Assembly (NCBI GenBank): GCA_013696065.1
Contig: JACCZJ010000165.1
Span: forward strand, 1 to 5,818
Source: Nocardioidaceae bacterium
Lineage (GTDB): Bacteria > Actinomycetota > Actinomycetes > Propionibacteriales > Nocardioidaceae
DNA: 5,818 nucleotides
Direction: 5' to 3'
Positions 1 to 5,230 of this stretch are shown in pieces. Under the pieces are notes generated by a model. That model had not been told where the DNA came from. It ran no database searches and saw only the letters and a list, made by a program, of their open reading frames with translations. The position numbers and the translations under genes were made by a program. Numbering within the stretch: position 1 is the stretch's first letter; each line of letters opens with the position of its first letter.

Positions 1-119
1 GGGGTGGCGTACTCGCACGCGTCGACCAGCGTGCCGTCGATGTCGAGCGCCAACAAGCCAGGACGCCACCCGTCGGCGGCGGCGGCGGGAAGCGGCTCGG
101 GCTCGACGGCTGGGCTCAC
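1..119 (-). CDS. HAD-superfamily hydrolase, N-terminal 39 residues (cut by left edge)
   Basis: Only the 5' end of the gene is present. Reading leftward from GTG at 119-117 gives an Ala/Pro-rich leader of about 20 residues and then LLALDIDGTLVD. The DIDGT at residues 26-30 is motif I of haloacid dehalogenase hydrolases: the first Asp (D26) would be the phosphorylated nucleophile and the second (D28) the general acid/base, with Mg2+ bound nearby. The family mostly dephosphorylates small phosphorylated metabolites in the cytosol. The Cof/type IIB subgroup is my guess from the motif I context; the cap domain that would decide it lies outside the window. The GTG overlaps the serS TGA by four bases (GTGA at 119-116), so the gene is probably translated by coupling from the serS message. 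Substrate unknown. The reading frame is open to the edge. Confidence 0.85.
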   Translation of the reverse strand, partial: MSPAVEPEPLPAAAADGWRPGLLALDIDGTLVDACEYAT

Positions 120-1402
120 GCGATCGGAGCGAGCGTCTCGCGCCCTTGCAGATAGGGCCGCAGCACCTTCGGCACTTGAACAGAGCCATCGGCCTGCTGG
201 TGGTTCTCCAGCAGCGCGACGATCGTGCGCGGGATCGCGCAGGCGGTGCCGTTCAACGTGGCGAGCGGCTTGATGCCGTCCTCCGACCTACCGCGCACTC
301 CCAGTCGACGGGCCTGGAACTCGGTGCAGTTCGACGTCGAAGTGAGTTCGCGGTACTTGCCTTGGGTAGGTATCCAGGCCTCACAGTCGAACTTGCGGAC
401 TGCCGACATGCCGAGGTCACCGGCAGCCGTGTCGATGACTCGAAACGGGAGCTCCAACGAAACCAGCCAGTCCTTTTCCCACAGCAGCAGCCGCTGATGT
501 TCGGCATACGACTCCTCGACAGTGGTGTAGGTGAACAACTCGACCTTGTCGAACCAGTGCACCCGGAAGATGCCCCGGGTGTCCTTGCCGTAGGAGCCTG
601 CCTCCTTGCGGTAGCACGGGCTGAACGCCGCGTAACGTCGCGGCAAAGTCTGTACGTCGAGGATCTCGTCGCTGTGGTAGGCCGCAAGCGGCACCTCTGA
701 GGTGCCGACCAGGTAGAAGTCGTCGTCGCGAAGATGGTAGACGTCGGAGGCGGCCTGGCCGAGGAAACCCGTGCCAGCCATGGCGTGCGGCTTGACCAAG
801 GCCGGCGGGATCATCGGGGTGAAGCCGGACTCTTGAGCGCGTTCCATCGCCATCTGAACCAATGCCAACTCGAGCATCGCACCGACACCGGTCAGGTAGT
901 AGAAGCGGGCACCTGAGACCTTAACGCCCCGCTCGATGTCGAACGCGCCCAGCCGCTTGCCGAGCTCAAGATGGTCGAGAGGCTGGAAGCCCTCGGCTGC
1001 GAAGTCTCGCGTCTCCCCCACGTGCTCGAGTACGACGTAATCGTCCTCGCCTCCCGCCGGCGCCTCCGGCGAAGCCAGGTTGGGTAGCTGCAGCATCGTG
1101 TCCTGGAATCTGGTCTCGGCTTCAGCCTGAGCCGTGTCAGCCCGCTTGACCTCGACAGACAATGCCTTGCTGCGTTCGAGTAGCTCGGCCTTGTTGTCCG
1201 TCTGGTCAGCGCCGCTGGCTTGGGCCACCTGCTTGCCGAGCGTCTTCTGTTCGGCGCGCAGCCGCTCGTAGCCGGCAATCGCCGAGCGGCGGGCCTCGTC
1301 AGCGGACAAGATCTCGTCGATCAGCTCCGGGGCAGTGCCTCGGCGACGTTGTGCTTCGCGGGCTTTCTCGGGGTCGTGTCGCAGGATACGCAGATCTATC
1401 AC
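116..1402 (-). CDS. serS: Seryl-tRNA synthetase
   Basis: Cytosolic class II aminoacyl-tRNA synthetase that activates serine with ATP and loads it on tRNA-Ser (and on tRNA-Sec where present). The 428 residues match the family's usual 420-430. Residues 1 to about 110 form the charged, Ala/Glu/Arg-rich N-terminal antiparallel coiled-coil arm that grips the long variable arm of tRNA-Ser; the start VIDLRILR is typical. The catalytic domain shows motif 1 ending in IPPALV (198-203), the serine-binding TSE (234-236), motif 2 from CYRKEAGSYGKDTRG (263-277, with R265 and E267) through FDKVE (284-288), the TSTSNCTEFQARR block (354-366), and motif 3 NGTACAIPRT (384-393) with R392. No motif residue appears lost. 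The GTG start at 1402-1400 is fixed by the family N-terminus and a TAGGCT -10 box six bases upstream. A HAD hydrolase gene overlaps the stop codon downstream. Confidence 0.98.
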   Translation of the reverse strand: MIDLRILRHDPEKAREAQRRRGTAPELIDEILSADEARRSAIAGYERLRAEQKTLGKQVAQASGADQTDNKAELLERSKALSVEVKRADTAQAEAETRFQDTMLQLPNLASPEAPAGGEDDYVVLEHVGETRDFAAEGFQPLDHLELGKRLGAFDIERGVKVSGARFYYLTGVGAMLELALVQMAMERAQESGFTPMIPPALVKPHAMAGTGFLGQAASDVYHLRDDDFYLVGTSEVPLAAYHSDEILDVQTLPRRYAAFSPCYRKEAGSYGKDTRGIFRVHWFDKVELFTYTTVEESYAEHQRLLLWEKDWLVSLELPFRVIDTAAGDLGMSAVRKFDCEAWIPTQGKYRELTSTSNCTEFQARRLGVRGRSEDGIKPLATLNGTACAIPRTIVALLENHQQADGSVQVPKVLRPYLQGRETLAPIA

Positions 1403-1541
1403 TTCCTCAGCCTAACGACGGACCCGGCAGGGTATGCACAGACCGGCGAGGGGGAACGGCTAGATTCGGGGGTTCAGGGTCGTGACACTGTCCGCGTAAG
1501 CGGCCCGACATATTCGTTGGGACGAAAGTAAGAGACGGCTC
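1403..1541. other. Divergent spacer between serS and the PAP2/lipid-kinase gene
   Basis: This 139-bp spacer must hold promoters for both flanking genes. The serS side has a clear TAGGCT -10 box against its start codon. On the other side, GTG at 1542 is preceded by TAAGAG at 1529-1534, exactly seven bases away; that is the leaderless spacing but the hexamer lacks the last T. The overlapping AAGAGA (1530-1535) could instead be a weak ribosome binding site. A -35-like GTGACA lies at 1482-1487, but no good -10 follows at 16-18 bases. A small inverted repeat, CCGC-GTAA-GCGG (1492-1503), might be an operator half-structure or chance. I see no T-box, riboswitch or small ORF here. Confidence 0.5.
1409..1414 (-). 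promoter_or_regulatory. -10 box TAGGCT of a leaderless serS promoter
   Basis: Read on the minus strand, TAGGCT is followed by six bases (GAGGAA) and the serS GTG. TANNNT six to eight bases before the transcription start is the actinobacterial -10 pattern, so transcription would begin at or next to the start codon. The GAGGAA resembles a Shine-Dalgarno sequence but touches the GTG, too close to act as one. No convincing -35 hexamer is visible. Confidence 0.65.
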
Positions 1542-3113
1542 GTGACCGATTCGAACGCTGAGCGCCGCCCGGCGGTCGTGATTGCTGTGTTGGCGTTGCC
1601 GCTGGTGCTTCTTACGACGCTTGTGGTCATCGGTTTCGACCCCTTGCTTAGCTTCGACGCAAACGTTGTGCGATCCCTCAACGAGTCGGTGCAGGGCACG
1701 GGGTGGCTGCGGTTCTTCCGGTTCGTGGCGGCGATCAGTGGCGAGCTCGCGGTCACACTCCTCCTGGTCGGTTTAGCGGTGATCTACGCCGGGCGCGGAC
1801 GCCGCAGAACAGCTCTGTGGATCGCCACCGTCGCCCTTGTCAGCGCGGTGACGTGGCCGTTAGTCAAACGATTGGTGCATCGAGCCCGACCCGATGTTCT
1901 TGAGCAAATCCAGGGCTATTCCTTCCCGTCCGGCCATGCAACGGGCATCGCCGCTGCCATGGGCGTGCTGGTCGTGGTCACCGTGCACAGTGCGTTGCGG
2001 CCACTTCTTCGGACACTTTTGGTCTGCCTCTGGCTATTCATTGCCTTGCTCGTGGGTTTCGATCGGATCTTCGTGGGTGCGCACAATCCAAGCGACGTGG
2101 TGGCGGGGTGGCTGCTCGGAAGCCTCGTCGTCTGCGCCACCGGAGCGGCATTCGGTGTGACCCGTCTCTCACTGGAGGTGGTCGCCGCGCCCCCACCGCG
2201 AGCTTTGACCCAAGAGCGCCGCGTGCTGGCCGTCATCTTGAACCCCATCAAGATCGCGGACGCTGAAACGTTCAAGCTGCACTTCGCTCGCGCTGCACGG
2301 GCGGCTGGCTGGGACGAACCGCTGTGGTTCGAGACCACAGTCGACGACGCCGGAGGCTCGATGGCGCGAGCTGCGGTGGCAGCCGGTGCCGACCTCGTCG
2401 TGGCCGCAGGCGGCGACGGCACGGTTCGCGTCGTGTGCAGCGAGATGGCAGGCAGCGGGATCCCGGTGGGCGTCATCCCCGCCGGCACCGGCAACTTATT
2501 GGCCCGCAATCTCGGCATTCCGCTGCTCCCCGACCTCGCGATCGACACCGTGCTGCGCGGCCAAGACCGCCCCATCGATGTGGTGCTCATCGAGGGCGAT
2601 TCGCTAGCGCCGACTCGGTTCGTGGTGATGGCCGGGCTGGGCCTCGACGCGGCCATCATGGGCGGCGCGCCTGACGCGCTCAAGGCCAGGTTGGGTTGGC
2701 CGGCATACGTCATCACGGGGGCACGGCACCTGCGTTATCCGGCTGTGCGCGTCGACATCTCCATTGACGGTGGGGAGCCGGTCCGGCGACGCGCTCGAAC
2801 CGTGGTGATCGGAAACGTCGGGAGCTTGCAAGGCGGCATCCCTTTGCTGCCTGACGCTGTGATCGACGACGGGATACTCGACGTCGTCGTGGTGGCGCCG
2901 CGACGGCTGTCCGGGTGGTTGTCTGTGATGGCGCGCGTCGTGACGAAACGTCGGCGCACCGACGAGCGCCTCGATCGATTCACCGGTACGTCGGTCAAGA
3001 TCACCGCCGCCGCCGCCACACCGCGTCAGCTCGACGGCGACACCGTCGGAGCAGGAACGGAGCTCTTTGCCCAGATCGAGCCAGGCGTCTTGCTCGTCCG
3101 CGTCCCGGGCTGA
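1542..3113 (+). CDS. PAP2 phosphatase / diacylglycerol-kinase-family lipid kinase fusion
   Basis: A 523-residue two-domain protein. Residues 1-210 are an integral-membrane PAP2 (type 2 phosphatidic acid phosphatase) domain with about six hydrophobic segments (roughly 11-31, 60-83, 90-107, 134-150, 156-173, 186-206). It has all three active-site motifs: KRLVHRARP (109-117), PSGH (129-132) and DRIFVGAHNPSD (174-185, with R175, H181 and D185). The third motif begins with Asp where Ser is usual. Residues from about 226 form a cytosolic YegS/LCB5/DAGK catalytic domain with ILNPIK (232-237), nucleotide-binding GGDGT (290-294), PAGTGN (313-318), ARNLGIP (321-327), DDGILDVVVV (442-451) and LDGD (497-500). 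The fusion joins a lipid-phosphate phosphatase to a lipid kinase. Likely substrates are phosphatidic acid, undecaprenyl pyrophosphate or diacylglycerol, but the sequence does not settle which. GTG at 1542 gives a full first membrane helix. The gene diverges from serS. Confidence 0.93.
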   Translation: MTDSNAERRPAVVIAVLALPLVLLTTLVVIGFDPLLSFDANVVRSLNESVQGTGWLRFFRFVAAISGELAVTLLLVGLAVIYAGRGRRRTALWIATVALVSAVTWPLVKRLVHRARPDVLEQIQGYSFPSGHATGIAAAMGVLVVVTVHSALRPLLRTLLVCLWLFIALLVGFDRIFVGAHNPSDVVAGWLLGSLVVCATGAAFGVTRLSLEVVAAPPPRALTQERRVLAVILNPIKIADAETFKLHFARAARAAGWDEPLWFETTVDDAGGSMARAAVAAGADLVVAAGGDGTVRVVCSEMAGSGIPVGVIPAGTGNLLARNLGIPLLPDLAIDTVLRGQDRPIDVVLIEGDSLAPTRFVVMAGLGLDAAIMGGAPDALKARLGWPAYVITGARHLRYPAVRVDISIDGGEPVRRRARTVVIGNVGSLQGGIPLLPDAVIDDGILDVVVVAPRRLSGWLSVMARVVTKRRRTDERLDRFTGTSVKITAAAATPRQLDGDTVGAGTELFAQIEPGVLLVRVPG

Positions 3114-3140
3114 CTCTGCCTGACCCCCACCCATCATCCG

Positions 3141-3188
3141 ACTTGTCCGCAAGTGGGGACGCTTGAGCAGCCTCAGTTGCGGACGAGT
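3141..3188 (+). terminator. Long inverted repeat (12-bp stem), putative U-less terminator
   Basis: The left arm ACTTGTCCGCAA (3141-3152) pairs with the right arm TTGCGGACGAGT (3177-3188): eleven Watson-Crick pairs and one T-G wobble, with no gaps. The 24-base loop contains a second small hairpin, TGAG-CAGC-CTCA (3164-3175). It starts 28 bases after the stop of the PAP2/kinase gene, a natural place for a terminator, but no T run follows. Actinobacterial terminators often lack one, so the call is plausible but not proven. An RNA element or a protein-binding cruciform site are alternatives. Confidence 0.45.
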
Positions 3189-3210
3189 GTGCCCGGCCCG
3201 GGGCCCACAC
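3187..3210 (+). repeat. Second GC-rich hairpin, abutting the first
   Basis: GTGTG (3187-3191) pairs with CACAC (3206-3210). Inside, GGCC (3195-3198) pairs with GGCC (3202-3205) around a CGG loop, leaving CCC (3192-3194) as a bulge. It shares two bases with the right arm of the preceding stem, so both can nearly form together. The run is almost pure G/C, which makes chance pairing more likely. It could be the second half of a tandem terminator. Confidence 0.35.
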
Positions 3211-3220
3211 CCCGACACGC

Positions 3221-3251
3221 GACGGGCAGCTGACCACCTCGGGCGCCCGTC
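3221..3251. promoter_or_regulatory. 7-bp inverted repeat across the -35 region of the DUF4446 gene; possible operator
   Basis: GACGGGC (3221-3227) and GCCCGTC (3245-3251) are perfect inverted copies separated by 17 bases, 24 bp centre to centre. The right arm ends five bases before the TAGGCT -10 box, and the spacer covers where a -35 element would lie. This placement suits a dimeric regulator binding across the promoter. In such GC-rich sequence a chance 7-mer is also possible. No regulator gene is nearby. Confidence 0.3.
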
Positions 3252-3256
3252 ACGCC

Positions 3257-3262
3257 TAGGCT
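3257..3262 (+). promoter_or_regulatory. -10 box TAGGCT of a leaderless promoter for the DUF4446 gene
   Basis: TAGGCT is followed by six bases (CAACGC) and GTG at 3269. The hexamer and spacing are identical to those before serS. No Shine-Dalgarno sequence precedes the GTG, in keeping with a message that begins at the start codon. No -35 box is recognisable. Confidence 0.65.
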
Positions 3263-3268
3263 CAACGC

Positions 3269-3724
3269 GTGCCACTTGACCCCGCAGTTCAGAGCTGGTT
3301 GACCATTGCAGCGCTGGCACTTGCGGCTCTGTCGCTGCTGATCACACTTGCGACGTGGCGCCGGACGCGGAAACCCAGCCGAAGCACCGCCACGAGCCTG
3401 CGCAAGGTCCCGAGACCCGTCCGGACGGGTCAGCTCTCGTCGACTCAAGTGACCGACGAGCTTGCCGCCCTACGCTCCGAGGTGTCGAGCTCGCTGCGCC
3501 ATCTCGCGGTGGTGAGGTACGACGCTTTCGGCGACATGGGAGGCCACCTGTCTTGGTCGATCGCGCTGCTCGACGACACCGGGGATGGCGTCGTACTCAC
3601 GTCCATCCATGGGCGCAGCGACTCTCGCACCTACGCCAAGAACGTCGCCGGATGGACAGCGAACCAGCAGCTTTCTCCCGAGGAACAAGAAGCCATCGGG
3701 TTCGCGCGTGCGTCCAACGGTTGA
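3269..3724 (+). CDS. Membrane-anchored DUF4446 family protein
   Basis: A 151-residue protein of unknown function. One hydrophobic segment (about 11-30, starting WLTIAALALAALSLL) is followed by a basic RRTRK stop-transfer stretch, which predicts a single N-terminal anchor with the rest in the cytosol. A polar linker of about 30 residues leads to a helical part (58-78) and then the conserved domain: VRYDAF (82-87), GGHLS (91-95), ALLDD (99-103), GDGVVLTSIHGR (105-116), YAK (122-124) and LSPEEQEAI (135-143). I recognise this pattern as DUF4446, found in actinobacteria and some Firmicutes; the assignment is from memory of the family. No catalytic residues can be named. The GTG start is supported by the promoter spacing and by giving a complete anchor. 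It has its own promoter, and so does the gene 42 bases downstream. Confidence 0.88.
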   Translation: MPLDPAVQSWLTIAALALAALSLLITLATWRRTRKPSRSTATSLRKVPRPVRTGQLSSTQVTDELAALRSEVSSSLRHLAVVRYDAFGDMGGHLSWSIALLDDTGDGVVLTSIHGRSDSRTYAKNVAGWTANQQLSPEEQEAIGFARASNG

Positions 3725-3753
3725 TAGGCGCCGCGACCGTCGGCCGGGGTCAC

Positions 3754-3759
3754 TATGAT
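3754..3759 (+). promoter_or_regulatory. -10 box TATGAT of a leaderless promoter for the acetyltransferase
   Basis: TATGAT matches the TATAAT consensus at five of six bases and lies seven bases (CCCCCTT) before GTG at 3767. That spacing puts the transcription start on the GTG. The box itself contains the ATG at 3755, which would therefore be upstream of the message and unavailable as a start. This decides the start of the downstream gene. Confidence 0.6.
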
Positions 3760-3766
3760 CCCCCTT

Positions 3767-4246
3767 GTGATCAGGGAGATCAACGAGGGTGAAACCACCC
3801 TTGCCTACGCTGCCATACATGCTCTGCGCCCACATCTGCGCAACGCCGAGGAGTTCGCTCACCGGGTCGACACGACAATGCGTCCGACGGGATACCGGCT
3901 AGTCGGAGCCTTTGACGATCTGGCACCCCTCGCTGTCACCTCCGATGCGCCCCTGCCCAGCGCGTCCGTGCCCCATGCGTTGGCGGTGATGGGTTTCCGG
4001 TATGGCGACAACCTCGCTCGGGGCACCCATGTCTACATCGATGACCTGTCGACGCTGCCCGAAGCCCGCGGCCGCGGCTACGGTGCGGCTCTCCTGGCGT
4101 GGGCCCGCGAAGAGGCGGCGCGATTGGGATGTGCGCAGCTCCACCTCGACTCGGGAGTTGGCCTGGATCGGATGTCGGCGCACCGCCTGTATTTCAACAG
4201 TGGCTACCGGATCAGCTCTCACCACTTCGCCCGTACTCTCGACTGA
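3767..4246 (+). CDS. GNAT family N-acetyltransferase
   Basis: Predicted cytosolic acetyl-CoA-dependent N-acetyltransferase of 159 residues from GTG at 3767 (163 if ATG 3755 is used). The GNAT core is plain in the C-terminal half: strand HVYIDDLSTLP (88-98), the acetyl-CoA pyrophosphate loop RGRGYG (101-106, Q/RxxGxG/A motif A), the following helix AALLAWAREEA, then LHLDSG (125-130) and the motif B region AHRLYFNSGYRI (138-149). The acceptor could be a small amine, an amino acid, an antibiotic or a protein; nothing in the sequence tells. A Pro/Ser/Ala-rich stretch at about 53-72 interrupts the early strands and may be a lineage-specific loop. I prefer the GTG start because a good -10 box lies seven bases before it and overlaps the ATG. 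The gene ends 15 bp from the convergent pheA. Confidence 0.9.
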   Translation: MIREINEGETTLAYAAIHALRPHLRNAEEFAHRVDTTMRPTGYRLVGAFDDLAPLAVTSDAPLPSASVPHALAVMGFRYGDNLARGTHVYIDDLSTLPEARGRGYGAALLAWAREEAARLGCAQLHLDSGVGLDRMSAHRLYFNSGYRISSHHFARTLD

Positions 4247-4261
4247 GCGGTCAGGGCGCGT

Positions 4262-5197
4262 TCAGGGGTTGCGGAGCCGGGTGAGCCAACCGTAGGCCTC
4301 GGTGAAGTCCTCGTCGGTCGTGCCTACGACCACGGTCGTCACCTCACCGTCGACCCGTGGATACGAGCCGAGGAATCGAACATCGGCGCACATGCGACGC
4401 AACCCCATCAGCGCCTCCCCCATCCGCTCATCGTCAACATGGCCGACGGCGTCCATCGAGAAACAGTATTCGCCGAGTCCCGACCCCGTCGGCCGCGATT
4501 CAATCCGCGTGAGGTCGACGCCGCGCGCTGCGAACTGTTCCAACATCTCAAGCAGCGCACCGGGGTGGTTGTCGCGGATGAAGACGACGAGCGAAGTCTT
4601 GTCGGCACCCGTGCGAGGCTGCGGCGTGGCCGGTCGTGAGACCAGCACAAATCGGGTGACTGCGCCGGCTCTATCAGCGATGTTCGTGGCGAGCGTGGCG
4701 AGCCGGTACGTCGTGGCAGCGATAGGGGCCGCCACTGCCCCGTCGTACGGCGAATCCTCACGCGCCACCACCTCAGCCGCATGTGCAGTGGACGACTCGA
4801 GAACCACCTCTGCGTCGGGCAGGTGGGTGGCGAGCCACCGCCGGCACTGCGCCTCGGCATGCGGGTGCGTGGCCACCCGTCGCAGGTCTCCAGGCTTGAC
4901 TCCACGCTTGGCCAGCAAGGAGAACTGCACGTCGACGTGAATCTCGCGGGTGATCATCAGCGGCTCACCGCTGGAGAGCTCGTCCAGAGTCACGGCGACG
5001 GCGCCCTCGATAGAGTTCTCGATAGGCACCACGGCGCCATCGGCCCCACCGCTTCTCACCGCATCGAGCGCAGCGCCGACAGACCCGTGCGGCTGCAGCT
5101 CGGCCTTGCTCGCTGCCGGCAGTGAACGCAGCGCCGCCTCGGTGAAGGTCCCTTGCGGGCCGAGATAGGCGTAGCGGGCGGGCGGCACTCCAGGCAT
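4262..5197 (-). CDS. pheA: Prephenate dehydratase with ACT regulatory domain
   Basis: Converts prephenate to phenylpyruvate (with loss of water and CO2), the committed step to phenylalanine, in the cytosol. This is the monofunctional form, 311 residues, with no chorismate mutase domain. The catalytic part (about 8-185) shows GPQGTFTEAAL (13-23), VPIENSIEG (57-65), THPHAEAQC (110-118) and TRF (181-183), whose Thr is the family's catalytic residue. The ACT domain (about 200-280) has GALLEML (213-219) and ESRP (233-236), the elements that bind phenylalanine, so feedback inhibition by phenylalanine is expected. ATG at 5197-5195 is chosen because YAYLGPQGTFTE follows at once, as in the family, and a TAGGCT box lies seven bases upstream; the frame stays open much further but only antisense to larB. 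It is divergent from larB and convergent with the acetyltransferase gene. Confidence 0.97.
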   Translation of the reverse strand: MPGVPPARYAYLGPQGTFTEAALRSLPAASKAELQPHGSVGAALDAVRSGGADGAVVPIENSIEGAVAVTLDELSSGEPLMITREIHVDVQFSLLAKRGVKPGDLRRVATHPHAEAQCRRWLATHLPDAEVVLESSTAHAAEVVAREDSPYDGAVAAPIAATTYRLATLATNIADRAGAVTRFVLVSRPATPQPRTGADKTSLVVFIRDNHPGALLEMLEQFAARGVDLTRIESRPTGSGLGEYCFSMDAVGHVDDERMGEALMGLRRMCADVRFLGSYPRVDGEVTTVVVGTTDEDFTEAYGWLTRLRNP

Positions 5198-5204
5198 GAC
5201 GCCC

Positions 5205-5210
5205 AGCCTA
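5205..5210 (-). promoter_or_regulatory. -10 box TAGGCT of a leaderless pheA promoter
   Basis: On the minus strand TAGGCT is followed by GGGCGTC (seven bases) and the pheA ATG. It is the same hexamer as before serS and the DUF4446 gene. No Shine-Dalgarno sequence or room for a leader is present, so classical leader-peptide attenuation of pheA is excluded if this promoter is the one used. Confidence 0.65.
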
Positions 5211-5218
5211 GAGAGGCT
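5205..5218. repeat. Inverted repeat AGCCT-AGAG-AGGCT between the pheA and larB promoters
   Basis: AGCCT (5205-5209) and AGGCT (5214-5218) are perfect inverted copies around AGAG. The left arm covers five bases of the pheA -10 box and the right arm runs into the first base of the larB -10 box. A regulator bound here would block both promoters; alternatively the symmetry simply reflects two similar -10 boxes facing opposite ways. Confidence 0.4.
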
Positions 5219-5223
5219 AGCCT
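5218..5223 (+). promoter_or_regulatory. -10 box TAGCCT of a leaderless larB promoter
   Basis: TAGCCT is followed by CAGCCTC (seven bases) and the larB ATG at 5231. It fits TANNNT at the leaderless distance. A -35-like ATGACG (5196-5201, shared with the pheA start codon) lies 16 bases upstream. No Shine-Dalgarno sequence is seen. Confidence 0.55.
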
Positions 5224-5230
5224 CAGCCTC

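Larger units (their letters stand above)
3114..3268. other. Structured spacer between the PAP2/kinase gene and the DUF4446 gene
   Basis: This 155-bp gene-free stretch is unusually rich in dyad symmetry. Three successive inverted repeats lie at 3141-3188, 3187-3210 and 3221-3251, and are listed separately. The -10 box of the next gene sits at its right end (3257-3262). No ORF, tRNA or run of T that would mark a classic intrinsic terminator is visible. The first two repeats most simply act as a U-tract-free terminator or 3' stability structure of the upstream gene; the third more likely belongs to the downstream promoter. Confidence 0.6.

Noticed and set aside
146..700. Plus-strand open frame (184 residues) inside serS
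   Set aside because: Exactly antisense to the catalytic motifs of serS; no conserved pattern of its own.
1453..1474. GGAAC...GTT extracytoplasmic-sigma-type promoter in the serS/PAP2 spacer
   Set aside because: The gap between the two elements is 14 bases, shorter than the usual 16-20, and it lies far from the GTG at 1542.
1403..1541. T-box or serine riboswitch upstream of serS
   Set aside because: The -10 box is six bases from the start codon, leaving no leader RNA, and no T-box core or antiterminator pairing was found.
1916..2716. Long minus-strand open frame (266 residues) across the PAP2/kinase gene
   Set aside because: Low-complexity Ser/Thr/Ala-rich translation with no family features, opposite an intact conserved gene; a GC-skew shadow.
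3120..3215. Actinobacterial 6C small RNA
   Set aside because: The C runs are not in hairpin loops as the 6C family requires; they take part in or flank the stems.
2604..3320. Minus-strand open frame (238 residues) running from the kinase domain across the spacer into the DUF4446 gene
   Set aside because: His/Arg/Gly-rich translation without recognisable motifs, antisense to two good genes and crossing the inverted repeats.
4243..4254. CTGA-GCGG-TCAG hairpin as a bidirectional terminator between the acetyltransferase gene and pheA
   Set aside because: Only four base pairs, overlapping the stop codon and without a T run; too weak to call.
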